Below are positions 51,706 through 61,293 of a DNA stretch of 64,000 nt, in pieces. Source of the DNA: Leeuwenhoekiella sp. (GTDB lineage Bacteria > Bacteroidota > Bacteroidia > Flavobacteriales > Flavobacteriaceae); the NCBI GenBank assembly GCA_002708845.1, contig PAPI01000004.1:124001-188000 (forward strand), read 5' to 3'. Both the position numbers and the translations under genes were made by a program. Every line of letters starts with the position of its first letter. Position 1 is the stretch's first letter. A model generated the notes under the pieces. It had not been told where the DNA came from and did no database searches. It saw nothing but the letters and a program-made list of their open reading frames with translations.

Positions 51706-52179
51706 CTAAAAAAGAACTTGTTGGGTGACGGGACTTTCGTGTTCCAGCAGCCATTTTTTACGCCAAATTCCGCCGGCGTAGCCGGTCATCGAATTATCGC
51801 TGCCAATCACGCGATGGCAGGGAATAATAATCGCGATCGGGTTTTTTCCGTTTGCTGAGGCCGCAGCTCTAATGACTTTCGGATCACCCAGATCTTTGGC
51901 CATTTGTAAATACGAAGTAGTTTTACCAAAAGGAATTTCTGCAAGTTGAAGCCAGACGCGTTTCTGAAAATCGGTTCCCTGCGGATTCAATTTGAGATCG
52001 AAGTTTTTGCGTTTTCCTTCAAAATAATCGCTTAGCTGAAATACCGCATCCTCTAAAGCAACCGGAATGTTTTCGCTTTGCGGAATTTTTTCATCTTTAA
52101 ATTCAACCCGTTGCAGTCCCGATTCATCTCCCTGAATTACGAGTGTTCCCAACGGCGAATTTACAAATGCTTCGCTCAT
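51706..52179 (-). CDS. ogt: Methylated-DNA--protein-cysteine S-methyltransferase
   Basis: A 157-residue suicide repair protein that transfers the methyl group from O6-methylguanine to its own Cys121, in the exact motif IPCHRVIG. A helix-turn-helix (FGKTTSYLQMAKDLGDPKVIRAAASANGKNP) precedes it, including the Arg finger. There is no AdaA-type regulatory domain. It overlaps the CNNM gene by four bases (ATGA type), so the two are co-translated. The gene symbol is by family convention. Confidence 0.92.
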   Translation of the reverse strand: MSEAFVNSPLGTLVIQGDESGLQRVEFKDEKIPQSENIPVALEDAVFQLSDYFEGKRKNFDLKLNPQGTDFQKRVWLQLAEIPFGKTTSYLQMAKDLGDPKVIRAAASANGKNPIAIIIPCHRVIGSDNSMTGYAGGIWRKKWLLEHESPVTQQVLF

Positions 52180-53354
52180 TCTGAAGGCTTATCAGAATCG
52201 GGCATATCTTCGCGTTTTACATCGGTATCGTGCTGTGGCGAAAGTTCTACCGTAGTCTCAGCGGTATTTACCTTTTCTAGAGGTATTCCCATTCGTTTAG
52301 CACGACGTTCCCAGTTTTTACGCGCTTGCACCTGCATATCTTCAATAGTGTCGCTCTCGTCCATTATTTCAAGCCCCAGTAAGGTTTCAATAATATCTTC
52401 CATAGTGACAATACCAATGGTGTTTCCGAATTCATCAGTCACCAGTGCTAAATGATCTCTGCTTTTTACAAACGTGTCAAATAGCTGCGGAATGGGTTGG
52501 TTGGAGTTTACAATAAGAATATCGCGCTTGATATCAGAAAGTGTTTTTTCGCCGTGCTCTTCTACGATTTCTTCAAGCACATCATCTTTAAGAATGAAAC
52601 CCGTGATGTTATGCGATTTATCTTCATAAACCGGGATTCTGGAAAATTTTAAATGCGGGTGTTCTTTTTGAAATTGCTTTAAGGTCATGCTCTGATCTTC
52701 GGTAACCACAACCGGAAATGGCGTCATAACATCTTTGGCCATAACCGATTTAAAGACGAGCAGGTTTTTAATCACTGTCGTCTCGTTGTCTTCAAACACC
52801 CCTTCTTTTTCAGCGGCATCGGTAAGGGCCATAAATTCTTCGCGGCTCATGGTGCTTACGTGCGCCGATTTGCCGACAAGCTTAGTCACCTGCATTAAGA
52901 TCCAGAGGATACCGGTGTATTTTAATAAAATCAGTATTAATGAGAGCGTTTTAGCCGTGAAATTCCCAAGAGATTTCCAATAGGTAGCACCTATAGTTTT
53001 TGGGATGATTTCAGACAAAACCAAAATTGCAAGTGTCATTATGGTAGAAACTAATCCCACGAAGTTGATTCCCAATATACTCATTTCGTAGCCTGACTCA
53101 GCGGCCATTTTACCGGCCTGATCACCCACCAAAATAGCACCCACCGTGTGGGCAATCGTGTTGAGTGTAAGGATTGCAATTAAGGGCTTATCGATGTCTT
53201 TTTTAAAATTGGCCAGGGTTTCTGCATAGCCTTTACCTTCTTTGGTCTTTATGCGAATAAAATTTGGCGTTATACTGAGTAAAACGGCCTCCAGAATAGA
53301 ACATAGGAAGGAAAAGAATATCGAAATAAACGCAAACGCGATAAGTAGAGCCAT
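52176..53354 (-). CDS. CNNM/CorC family (hemolysin-related) membrane protein
   Basis: A 392-residue protein with an N-terminal CNNM (DUF21) domain of three to four transmembrane segments (about 1-150), then two CBS domains (about 195-320: MAKDVMTPFPVVVTEDQSMTLKQF and LALVTDEFGNTIGIVTMEDIIE) that bind adenosine nucleotides. Relatives export or take up Mg2+ or Co2+. The CorC C-terminal domain is missing; the protein ends in a charged tail with several Asp/Lys. It overlaps ogt by four bases. Confidence 0.87.
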   Translation of the reverse strand: MALLIAFAFISIFFSFLCSILEAVLLSITPNFIRIKTKEGKGYAETLANFKKDIDKPLIAILTLNTIAHTVGAILVGDQAGKMAAESGYEMSILGINFVGLVSTIMTLAILVLSEIIPKTIGATYWKSLGNFTAKTLSLILILLKYTGILWILMQVTKLVGKSAHVSTMSREEFMALTDAAEKEGVFEDNETTVIKNLLVFKSVMAKDVMTPFPVVVTEDQSMTLKQFQKEHPHLKFSRIPVYEDKSHNITGFILKDDVLEEIVEEHGEKTLSDIKRDILIVNSNQPIPQLFDTFVKSRDHLALVTDEFGNTIGIVTMEDIIETLLGLEIMDESDTIEDMQVQARKNWERRAKRMGIPLEKVNTAETTVELSPQHDTDVKREDMPDSDKPSE

Positions 53355-53451
53355 GGGTTAGTTTGATTTGCGATAAATATACTATAAATCAAAAGGTCTC
53401 GCCAAGAGGTTAAGAAAAGCTTAGGGTATAGCAACCGAAAAGATTTAGGAA

Positions 53452-53961
53452 TTACCAACCCGTATATTGTGGTGGTTTTAAACCGTTTAGATTGAGGTAT
53501 ACAATGAGTTGTCCGCGATGGTGGGTGACGTGATCCTGAAGCAGATTAAGAATTTGCAAACGTGATTTTTCACCCGCAAAAAAGGCTACAGATTCTTCCA
53601 GTTTGGTTTTGGGATAGTTTTTTATGGCTTCTTGAATTTGATCAAATGAAGATTCAAGATTGTCAATGATACGCTCTTTTGGGTTTGCTGAAGTACTCAC
53701 TTCGGCTTCTTTTTTATCAAAATAAGTAGTGGCCAGCCATTCCATATTGCCGTTTATATGCTCGAGTTGTTCAGCGAAACTCATCTCCCGATCGGTAGGT
53801 TTGTAATCATAGAGCGAGTCTGGCATTTGCCCGGCAATAGCAATCAAATATTCCTTTGAATTTTGCCATTTTCCAAGCCATGCTTTTTTATAAAGACTTT
53901 CCTGAGCTGAAACCTGACTGAAACTCAAAACGGCAATTATTAAGATTAAAAAATTACGCAT
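53452..53961 (-). CDS. DinB family protein, exported
   Basis: A 169-residue four-helix DinB/YfiT-like protein with a signal peptide (MRNFLILIIAVLSFSQVSAQES). The three His of the metal site appear to be H in EQLEHINGNMEW, and HVTHHRGQLIVYLNLNG near 145-160. DinB proteins in other bacteria are metal-dependent thiol transferases or have no known role. The gene follows hemB by two bases in the same direction, but nothing else links it with tetrapyrroles. Confidence 0.8.
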   Translation of the reverse strand: MRNFLILIIAVLSFSQVSAQESLYKKAWLGKWQNSKEYLIAIAGQMPDSLYDYKPTDREMSFAEQLEHINGNMEWLATTYFDKKEAEVSTSANPKERIIDNLESSFDQIQEAIKNYPKTKLEESVAFFAGEKSRLQILNLLQDHVTHHRGQLIVYLNLNGLKPPQYTGW

Positions 53962-53963
53962 AA

Positions 53964-54953
53964 CTAGGAGATCAATTTAACTACATCTTTTGCAAAATAG
54001 CTTGCAATCAGGTCAGCACCGGCGCGTTTAATGGCGTAGGTTTGTTCTAAAACAACCGCATCGTGGTCAAGCCAGCCTTTTGCAGCAGCAGCTTTGATCA
54101 TCGCATATTCACCACTCACCTGATACACGGAAACGGGTACATTTACCGCATTTTTAATGTCGCGTACGATATCCAGATAGCACAGTCCGGGTTTTACCAT
54201 CACAATATCGGCGCCTTCGTCAATATCCATCAGGGTTTCTTTTACCGCTTCAATGCGGTTGGCGTAGTCCATCTGATAGGTTTTTTTGTCTTTAGGCACA
54301 TCTTTCAGATCAACCGGGGCACTGTCTAGCGCATCGCGAAACGGACCGTAAAAAGCAGAGGCATATTTTGCCGAGTAGCTCATAATACCTACATCATGGT
54401 GTCCTTCATCTTCAAGAAGAGTTCGCATTTCAAAAATACGACCGTCCATCATATCGCTGGGCGCGACCATATCTGCACCGGCATTGGCGTGTGAAAGTGC
54501 CATTTCGGCTAAAACTGCACTCGAATCGTCATTTACGATTTTACCGCCACCTACAATACCGTCGTGACCAAAAGAAGAGTAGGGGTCAAGGGCAACATCG
54601 GTCATCACGACCAGTTCAGGAACGGCATCTTTAACCGTTTTAATCGCGCGTTGCATCAATCCGTCAGGATTTAAAGCTTCGGTACCACTATTGTCTTTCA
54701 GTTTATCATCCACTTTTACAAAAAGCAGCACGCTTTTAAGTCCGAGATTCCAAAGCTCTTTTACTTCTTTTTGCAATTTATCAAGACTGAGTCGGTAATA
54801 CCCCGGCATTGACGCGATTTCATCTTTAATGCCTTTTCCTTCCACCACAAAAAGCGGTACAATAAAGTCGGAGGGAGCTATTAGGGTTTCACGTACCATT
54901 GCACGCATCGCTTCTGAGGTACGTAATCTGCGATTTCTTCTTAATGGAAACAT
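53964..54953 (-). CDS. hemB: Porphobilinogen synthase (delta-aminolevulinic acid dehydratase)
   Basis: A 329-residue enzyme that joins two molecules of 5-aminolevulinate to porphobilinogen. The Schiff-base lysines are Lys196 (SAKYASAFYGPFRDA) and Lys254 (MVKPGLCYLD). The metal-binding segment reads TDVALDPYSSFGHDGIV, so the Cys-rich zinc site of the E. coli or human type is replaced by the Asp-rich (Mg2+-type) version. Length and motifs are otherwise normal. It ends the hem part of this leftward gene run and is 81 bases after a TPR gene. Confidence 0.96.
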   Translation of the reverse strand: MFPLRRNRRLRTSEAMRAMVRETLIAPSDFIVPLFVVEGKGIKDEIASMPGYYRLSLDKLQKEVKELWNLGLKSVLLFVKVDDKLKDNSGTEALNPDGLMQRAIKTVKDAVPELVVMTDVALDPYSSFGHDGIVGGGKIVNDDSSAVLAEMALSHANAGADMVAPSDMMDGRIFEMRTLLEDEGHHDVGIMSYSAKYASAFYGPFRDALDSAPVDLKDVPKDKKTYQMDYANRIEAVKETLMDIDEGADIVMVKPGLCYLDIVRDIKNAVNVPVSVYQVSGEYAMIKAAAAKGWLDHDAVVLEQTYAIKRAGADLIASYFAKDVVKLIS

Positions 54954-55034
54954 AGTTTTATTTTTATTACTATTTCTACTATTAAACCCACTTTCGCGGA
55001 TTTTCTAAATGATTCTAAGCTGTAAACAACTTCA

Positions 55035-56246
55035 TTACTTCACAATATTATCAAGCCAGGTAAAAGCGACGAGCATAAAGATAATAGCGATCAATACGCT
55101 GCCTGTATCCTTTACAATGAATGGCCCTACAAAACCTACGAGCAGGATAAGTAGACCATAAATCAGGGCAAAATAACGGCTGGTTTTACTGTATCTCAAA
55201 AAGGAATTGGGCAGCGGAACCATTGCACACAGCGAGGCAAGTCCTAAAGCTGCAAAATAGGCGATGCCTGTTGCATAAAATACAGAACCCGTTACCAAGG
55301 CAGTCAGGGCTAATGTGACTATGAGAATACCACTATACTTTTCATTCTGATCAAGGAGAAACTTTCCATTTCTGTCCAGAGAAAGAATGGCATTTGAGAT
55401 GGGATCTATCATCCAGCCTCCCAGAGCAAATAACAGATACGCAATTATCAACGGAACCGCAAGTACAGATAAACCGGCTTCTCCAAGCAATTTTACAGAA
55501 AAGCGATAGGCTAAATAGATACCAATAATAAAAATCCATTGATTCTTGCCGGTTTGTTTTGAAATCCAGAAAGCATATTTTAAATGCCAGCGGTAAATGA
55601 AATTATTAGCCTTAAGGGCTGTACTCATTCCGTTGCGGGCATATTCATTATTTGGATTGAGCTGCAGGGCCATTCTAAAATGTTCCATAGCTTTCTTGTG
55701 ATCGCCATGCTCAAGTGCAACCCAGCCCACGTTTGTGTGTGAAAAGCTGTCTTCAGGATTATCGTAAAGTATATTTTCAACAGTCTCACTGGCTTCTTCC
55801 TTGCGGTCAAGCTTGGTGAGAATTTGTGCACGCAGGTTCAGGCAATAGCTGTTTTTAGCATCCATGGAAAGGCCGTGATTTGCTAAATGAAGCGCTTCTT
55901 CATAGTTTTTCTTATCTAAAAGAAGTCCGGCCTTAAAGCCGAAGTAGTCTGCATCTTCAGGATCTATTGATATAGCCTCATCTATAAATTTCTGGGCATC
56001 AGCATGCTTGTCTTGTTGTTTGGCAATTTGTGCTTTTATAAAAAAGACATCCGGTTGGTTGGGATCTTCTGCCAAAAGTTGCGCAGTCATTAATTCAGCT
56101 CTATCATACTGGTTGAGATTGTAATAACAAAGCATCAGATAATAGCGAGCAGTAAAATCTGCCGGATTTTCGCTTAGTTGTTTAGCCGCTTCTTCATAGC
56201 GGCCTAATTCAAATAGGGTAATGCCCCTGTCTACGGCTGAAGCCAT
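55035..56246 (-). CDS. TPR-domain membrane protein, partner of the adjacent AAA+ gene
   Basis: A 403-residue protein whose first ~235 residues are about six TPR units (FELGRYEEAAKQLSENPADF, and following) and whose C-terminal part has about six hydrophobic segments (around 243-262, 270-290, 308-330, 333-350, 358-380 and 385-400). The TPR part would face the cytoplasm. The ATG overlaps the stop of the AAA+ gene by one base, so the two proteins are made together. The family is unknown to me. Confidence 0.7.
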   Translation of the reverse strand: MASAVDRGITLFELGRYEEAAKQLSENPADFTARYYLMLCYYNLNQYDRAELMTAQLLAEDPNQPDVFFIKAQIAKQQDKHADAQKFIDEAISIDPEDADYFGFKAGLLLDKKNYEEALHLANHGLSMDAKNSYCLNLRAQILTKLDRKEEASETVENILYDNPEDSFSHTNVGWVALEHGDHKKAMEHFRMALQLNPNNEYARNGMSTALKANNFIYRWHLKYAFWISKQTGKNQWIFIIGIYLAYRFSVKLLGEAGLSVLAVPLIIAYLLFALGGWMIDPISNAILSLDRNGKFLLDQNEKYSGILIVTLALTALVTGSVFYATGIAYFAALGLASLCAMVPLPNSFLRYSKTSRYFALIYGLLILLVGFVGPFIVKDTGSVLIAIIFMLVAFTWLDNIVK

Positions 56247-57541
56247 TATTTTTTAATTTTTAAGAAATGTAAGACTTCATCATATAATCCGGCGTCGTTG
56301 GCGTACAGTGCATAATTTTTAGCCGATGAAAACCACTCTTTGGTACTGGGTTTGACCTTTTTTATAGCCTTTAATAGATCTTTTGTTTTAAGGGGAGCCG
56401 GTATACCAGATTCAAATGATTTTTCAAGCTTTTCTTCAATAGCTACATCAATTGCAGCCTGAATATCAGCTCCCGAAAAATCTTTTGATGCCTTAGCCAG
56501 ACTGGCGTATTCTATTCGCTCAACCGGTTTGTTGTTGAGGTGTATTCTAAAAATACTCTCACGTGCAGGCTCATCTGGGGGAGATACAAAAATGATACGG
56601 TCAAATCTTCCAGGGCGTCTAAATGCAGGATCCAAATGCCAGGGAGCATTGGTTGCACCTAAAACTAAAATCCCGTCATTGTCTGAATCTACTCCATCTA
56701 ATTCTGAAAGAAACTGATTGATAACCGTGCGACCTGAAGATTTATTCATGTCGTTTCGGTTGGCGCCCAGCGCATCAATTTCATCTATAAAAATCACGCA
56801 AGGCTTATTGGCACGCGCTGTTTCAAAAATCTCGTGGAGGTTACGTTCTGAACTTCCAATCCACATATCGAGAATCTCATTGATCCCCACATTGATAAAG
56901 TCTGCGTTTATCTGGCCGGCAGTAGCTTTAGCCAAATGCGTTTTCCCACAACCCGGAGGGCCGTAGAGTAAAATACCACCGCCTATTTTCTTTCCGTATG
57001 CTTTGTAAATATCGCTGTGGAGCAAAGGTTTTATGATTTTGAGATCTATTTCGCGTTTTATATGATCCATACCGCCCACATCAGAAAAGCCAACTTTGGG
57101 CTTTTCTATAAAACTTAGAGCATCTGCATCTGTAAAATTTGTGTCAGTGGGAGTTGAAGCATTTTTGAGTTTTTCGTCAAAATCAGCGTTGGTGTAGTGA
57201 CGATCCAGGCTTAAAATTTCTTTATACGTTTCTTGTGCATCTTTAAGTTCACCCTGATTGATGTAGCAATAACATAGCAGCTCAAGAGCCTCAACAGACT
57301 TATGTTTGGCTAATAGTTCTTCTAGAAGTAGTTCGGCAGCACTAAATTTTTCCTGCTCGTAAAAACAATTAGCCAGGTTAAATTTAGCCTCGGTGTGTTG
57401 AGGTTCTTGTTGTATAATGTAAAGTAAATGTTCCTCGGCATTTTTTGTGTTGCCGTTTTGAAGATAAAGTTTCGCAATCTGAAGACGCAGCGGAATATTA
57501 TCTGGAGAAAACTTTAAGGCTTCTAATAAACTTTCTAACAT
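56246..57541 (-). CDS. TPR / AAA+ ATPase (FtsH/Cdc48-type AAA module)
   Basis: A 431-residue protein: TPR-like helices in about 1-115, a linker (130-150), then a single classical AAA module. Walker A GPPGCGKTH is at 194-202, Walker B VIFIDEIDALG at 249-259, and RRPGRFDRIIFV near 315 supplies the arginine fingers of the second region of homology; a C-terminal helical lid follows. There is no protease or second AAA domain. It overlaps the TPR membrane gene by one base and lies between hemF and that gene. A remodelling role for a membrane complex is possible; this is inference. Confidence 0.78.
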   Translation of the reverse strand: MLESLLEALKFSPDNIPLRLQIAKLYLQNGNTKNAEEHLLYIIQQEPQHTEAKFNLANCFYEQEKFSAAELLLEELLAKHKSVEALELLCYCYINQGELKDAQETYKEILSLDRHYTNADFDEKLKNASTPTDTNFTDADALSFIEKPKVGFSDVGGMDHIKREIDLKIIKPLLHSDIYKAYGKKIGGGILLYGPPGCGKTHLAKATAGQINADFINVGINEILDMWIGSSERNLHEIFETARANKPCVIFIDEIDALGANRNDMNKSSGRTVINQFLSELDGVDSDNDGILVLGATNAPWHLDPAFRRPGRFDRIIFVSPPDEPARESIFRIHLNNKPVERIEYASLAKASKDFSGADIQAAIDVAIEEKLEKSFESGIPAPLKTKDLLKAIKKVKPSTKEWFSSAKNYALYANDAGLYDEVLHFLKIKK

Positions 57542-57559
57542 AGCTGTAATTTTAAAATT

Positions 57560-58462
57560 TTAAACCCACTCCCGTGGATTCTCTAAGACATCAACCAGCT
57601 TGGCTTCCGGGCTTCCCGGTTGCGGATGATGATCGTAGCGCCACTGCACGTGTGGGGGAAGACTCATCAAAATACTTTCAATCCTTCCGTTTGTTTTAAG
57701 GCCAAAGAGGGTGCCTTTATCGTGAACCAGATTAAATTCTACATACCGGCCGCGGCGCACCTCCTGCCAGTCGCGCTCCTTTTCGCCGTAGGCTAAATCT
57801 TTTCGCTTTGCTAAAATGGGTATGTACGCATCCAGAAAGCTATCACCAACTTGAGTCACAAAATTGTACCAATCCTGCATGCTGCGATAGTCTGTGGCTT
57901 TTAAATAATCAAAAAACAAACCGCCTATTCCCCGAGCTTCACCGCGATGGCTGTTGTAAAAATACTCGTCACAGCGTGCTTTGTAATGCGGGTAAAAATC
58001 CGGATCGTGCTTGTCGCAGGCGGTTTTGCAGGTCTGGTGAAAATGCATGGCATCTTCTTCAAAAAGATAATAAGGTGTGAGATCCTGACCACCGCCAAAC
58101 CACGAGTCTACCAGCGTGCCGTCTTTTTCATACATCTCAAAATACCGCCAGTTTGCGTGAACCGTGGGCGCGTAGGGATTTTTAGGGTGTATTACCAGGC
58201 TGAGTCCGCAGGCAAAAAAATTGACGTCGCCTACCTTAAAATATTGCTGCATTGCGGGAGCCAGAGGGCCGTGTACTTCAGAGATATTGACGCCGCCTTT
58301 TTCAATCACAGCGCCATTTTCAATCACACGGGTGCGGCCACCGCCGCCTTCCGGGCGCGTCCAGTTATCTTCTTTAAATGTAGCTAAGCCGTCAACTTCT
58401 TCCAGTTTTGAGGTGATTTGATCTTGTAAGTTCTTGATATAGCTTACAAACTGCTCTTTCAT
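57560..58462 (-). CDS. hemF: Coproporphyrinogen III oxidase, oxygen-dependent
   Basis: A 300-residue enzyme that turns coproporphyrinogen III into protoporphyrinogen IX with O2, without a metal. The family marks are WTRPEGGGGRTRVIENGAVIEKGGVN (about 33-58), VIHPKNPYAPTVHANWRYFE near 92-111, DSWFGGGQDLTPYYLFEEDAMHFH and GVNxFFDYL-type GGLFFDYLK. The length is normal. It indicates that the organism makes haem aerobically. It lies four bases after a GNAT gene. Confidence 0.96.
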   Translation of the reverse strand: MKEQFVSYIKNLQDQITSKLEEVDGLATFKEDNWTRPEGGGGRTRVIENGAVIEKGGVNISEVHGPLAPAMQQYFKVGDVNFFACGLSLVIHPKNPYAPTVHANWRYFEMYEKDGTLVDSWFGGGQDLTPYYLFEEDAMHFHQTCKTACDKHDPDFYPHYKARCDEYFYNSHRGEARGIGGLFFDYLKATDYRSMQDWYNFVTQVGDSFLDAYIPILAKRKDLAYGEKERDWQEVRRGRYVEFNLVHDKGTLFGLKTNGRIESILMSLPPHVQWRYDHHPQPGSPEAKLVDVLENPREWV

Positions 58463-58465
58463 GCT

Positions 58466-58996
58466 TTATTTTTTTAGGATGTAAAGCTCCATATCCTGGG
58501 CTTTCCCACGAGTGGGTTTAAATTCGGTTTCCAGAGTGCTATGCCACACAAAACCACTACGTTCGGCTACTTTGATGCTTTTTTCGTTGCTTTTATGTGT
58601 GATGATGCGGTAGGTGGTAATTTGATGATTAAGATAGCCAAAGTCTGCAATGCGCGTAACGGCGTTGGTAATCCAGCCACGCCCGTGAAAGCGCTTATCC
58701 AGGCAGTACGCCAGTTCCGCCTCAGACTTCTCGTGATCGATTTCTTTTAAAATTACCAGTCCGGCAATTTCGGGGTGCACAGTGGTAGTTAGCGCAAAAT
58801 GAAATTCTTTTTTTGCCTCAACGTGTTTTTGAGCCTGTTCTATAAACGCTTTTGACGCTTTGATAGTCTTGAGCTCTTTTAATGTTTGCGGAAAATAAGT
58901 TTTAAAAGCATCTTTATTTTCTTTAAACAATACGTGTAATCTTTTGGCATCATCGGGAGTCAGGAGTGCCAGTTCAAAATCAGTTAGTTCAGTCAT
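58466..58996 (-). CDS. GNAT family N-acetyltransferase (RimJ/RimL-like)
   Basis: A 176-residue acetyltransferase of the RimJ/RimL group, with the acetyl-CoA loop in ELAYCLDKRFHGRGWITNAV (about 94-113) and the closing strand YRIITHKSNEKSIKVAERSGFVW typical of the family. The substrate may be a protein N-terminus or an antibiotic; the sequence does not tell. It overlaps the preceding membrane protein gene by 8 bases and is followed by hemF after three bases. Confidence 0.85.
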   Translation of the reverse strand: MTELTDFELALLTPDDAKRLHVLFKENKDAFKTYFPQTLKELKTIKASKAFIEQAQKHVEAKKEFHFALTTTVHPEIAGLVILKEIDHEKSEAELAYCLDKRFHGRGWITNAVTRIADFGYLNHQITTYRIITHKSNEKSIKVAERSGFVWHSTLETEFKPTRGKAQDMELYILKK

Positions 58997-59741
58997 TGGG
59001 ATAGCTTGTTTTTTGGTCTAAAAGTTCAAGCGTGGTTTTACTGGCAGCGGTTACCGAAATAGGTAAAACCAAAATAATTCCCACAACAGGAATCAATAAA
59101 AACAGCATAAAAATAATGCCGTTGCCTATTGCATAACCCCGGTGGCGTTTTACAAAGTTAACGCTTTCCCGATATGGAAAATGACGTTCAAGAGTATAAT
59201 CCATATTTCCGAAACCGGCGTAATAGGCCTGAATCAAAAACAGCATGGCTGTTGCCAAAATACCAATAACCGGTATTAGGCTAAGTAGTAAAAACGGAAT
59301 GCTAAGCAACAGTTCCCATACCAGATTTCGCAGGTTAATTTTAAGACCACGCACAAGCTGGCTGGCATTAGACGTGTCACGGTGTTTGTGTACCCCTTCA
59401 TAAAATTCAGCTTCTATTTTTTCAGAAACCGGACTCATAAAAGGCGCAGAAAAGGCCATGATGAGGTGTTTGTAGGCAATTAACCCCAGGGCGATAATGA
59501 TCAGGGCGCCTATAATAGTACTGAGTGTAGCAACGGTTTGCGCGCCCCATTCCCAGATCCACAACCTTGCAATAAAAGTTCCTATATTATCAGAGAAACC
59601 CCATGCAGAAACGCCAATTAAAATTGCGGTAAAAAAGCTGATAAGCATCGGGATGGCAAAATACTTCCAGAGTTTGAGCCGGCTGATCAGGCCAAATGCA
59701 TCTTTATAAGCAGAGAGTCCTTTAAAAATTGATTTAATCAT
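58989..59741 (-). CDS. EI24/CysZ-like membrane protein
   Basis: A 250-residue inner-membrane protein with about four hydrophobic segments (about 32-50, 72-95, 145-172 and 208-232) and the family pattern AFSAPFMSPVSEKIEAEFYEG near 95-115 and PFLLLSLIPVIGILA. It matches the EI24/CysZ family (DUF540), some of which are sulfate transporters. It overlaps the genes on both sides (4 and 8 bases). Whether it is a real CysZ is doubtful as no cys genes are near. Confidence 0.76.
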   Translation of the reverse strand: MIKSIFKGLSAYKDAFGLISRLKLWKYFAIPMLISFFTAILIGVSAWGFSDNIGTFIARLWIWEWGAQTVATLSTIIGALIIIALGLIAYKHLIMAFSAPFMSPVSEKIEAEFYEGVHKHRDTSNASQLVRGLKINLRNLVWELLLSIPFLLLSLIPVIGILATAMLFLIQAYYAGFGNMDYTLERHFPYRESVNFVKRHRGYAIGNGIIFMLFLLIPVVGIILVLPISVTAASKTTLELLDQKTSYPND

Positions 59742-60229
59742 ACTTCTGAAATATAAACCAGCTGTTTTAGGTTTTGATGTGCTTCTTCAGGAGCCGAAAT
59801 TTGGATTGCATTTTCCGCTTCGGTTTGCAGAAAATGAATTACTTCAGCTTCTGTATTTTGAACATACTGTGTTAGCACCTCAATCCCAAAACCATTATTG
59901 TGTAAATCCATCTTGCGGTCCAAGGGGTTATTCACAAACAATTCTTCGTGTAAATTAGTGAATTTTAACGCCCAGTCCTTCGCTTTTTTTATATCTGAAG
60001 TTTTGCGGTATACCGCGCGGCCCAATAGCAGTGTCCACAACGCGTGGCGAAAGGCATTGGCCCTGTTACTCTTATGATGCGTTTTTCCATAAATTTTTGT
60101 GGAAAGTCGCATTGCTTTTTTAGAAGCTCTAAGTGTAAGCACGATGTAATGCGGTCTCGTGGCAAAAAGCCGGGCAAGTTTAAAAAGTTGAGGAATACTC
60201 AGGGTTTTTAGCGTTGCCCAGATTCTCAT
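59738..60229 (-). CDS. DUF6973-type protein
   Basis: A 163-residue, mostly helical, basic protein with the patterns [18 protein letters not shown] near 54-71, KFTNLHEEL near 88 and [13 protein letters not shown] near 105-118; the pairs RHA/HEE/DLHNN look like metal or catalytic sites. This matches my memory of the family DUF6973 (function unknown). It overlaps hemE and the EI24-like gene by four bases each, which suggests co-translation. Confidence 0.62.
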   Translation of the reverse strand: MRIWATLKTLSIPQLFKLARLFATRPHYIVLTLRASKKAMRLSTKIYGKTHHKSNRANAFRHALWTLLLGRAVYRKTSDIKKAKDWALKFTNLHEELFVNNPLDRKMDLHNNGFGIEVLTQYVQNTEAEVIHFLQTEAENAIQISAPEEAHQNLKQLVYISEV

Positions 60230-61257
60230 CGTTCGGCTTTATATTCTTTTACGGCCTCGATAAAGGCCCCGGCATTTTCCAAAGGAATATTCGGTAAAAT
60301 CCCGTGACCCAGATTGACGATGTATTTGTCTTTGCCAAAGGCGTCGATCATTTCGGTTACCATACGTTTTATTTCTGCCGGGGGCGAAAACAGGCGTGTA
60401 GGGTCAAAATTTCCCTGAAGGGTGATATTTCCACCGGTTAGGTAGCGGGCATTGCGTGCGCTGCACGTCCAGTCAATTCCTAATGCTGAAGCGCCACTTT
60501 TTGCCATTTCGCCCAAAGCAAACCAGCAACCTTTACCAAAAGCAATCACCGGAATCTCATCCTTTAACGCATCGATAATTTGTTGCATATACTGCCAGCT
60601 AAATTCCTGATAATCTACCGGAGAAAGCATACCGCCCCAGCTGTCAAATACCTGAACCGCATTCACACCGGCCTTTACTTTCTCTTTAAGATACAGAATA
60701 GTCGTATCTGTAATTCTTTGCAGCAACGCATGTGCGGCTTCGGGTTGGGTGAAGCAAAATTCTTTTGCAATATCAAAATTCTTAGAACCCTGTCCCTGTA
60801 CGCAGTAGCATAGCAGCGTCCACGGGCTACCCGCAAAACCAATCAACGGAATCTCATCGTTCAGTTTTTCTTTGGTCACTTTGATGGCATCCATCACATA
60901 ACCCAACGTATCGTTGATATCGGGTACGATCACTCGATCCAAATCTTTCATTGACCGAATAGGATCTGGCAACCATGGCCCCACACCGGGTTTCATCTCC
61001 ACGTGAATGTTCATCGCCTGTGGGATCACCAAAATATCACTAAACAAAATCGCAGCGTCCATCCCATAACGACGTATGGGCTGTACTGTGATTTCACTGG
61101 CAAGCTCCGGAGTCTGGCAGCGGGTAAAGAAGTCGTATTTTGCTTTTATTTCTTGAAATTCCGGTAAATAACGACCGGCCTGACGCATCATCCATACCGG
61201 AGGGCGCTCTACGGTTTCGCCTTTAAGTGCTCTTAAGAATAAATCGTTTTTAATCAT
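60226..61257 (-). CDS. hemE: Uroporphyrinogen decarboxylase
   Basis: A 343-residue TIM-barrel enzyme that removes the four acetate carboxyls of uroporphyrinogen III to give coproporphyrinogen III. The exact first signature [16 protein letters not shown] is at 18-33, and the second signature [19 protein letters not shown] is near 144-162; the active-site Asp is in [12 protein letters not shown]. The length is normal. It lies 36 bases after hemD and overlaps the next gene. Confidence 0.97.
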   Translation of the reverse strand: MIKNDLFLRALKGETVERPPVWMMRQAGRYLPEFQEIKAKYDFFTRCQTPELASEITVQPIRRYGMDAAILFSDILVIPQAMNIHVEMKPGVGPWLPDPIRSMKDLDRVIVPDINDTLGYVMDAIKVTKEKLNDEIPLIGFAGSPWTLLCYCVQGQGSKNFDIAKEFCFTQPEAAHALLQRITDTTILYLKEKVKAGVNAVQVFDSWGGMLSPVDYQEFSWQYMQQIIDALKDEIPVIAFGKGCWFALGEMAKSGASALGIDWTCSARNARYLTGGNITLQGNFDPTRLFSPPAEIKRMVTEMIDAFGKDKYIVNLGHGILPNIPLENAGAFIEAVKEYKAER

Positions 61258-61293
61258 AATTATCGTGTCTTCCCAATCGCTGTCGGGAGGTTT

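Noticed and set aside
57947-58387. Open frame of 146 codons on the plus strand within hemF
   Set aside because: Antisense to conserved HemF, with no homology that I can see.
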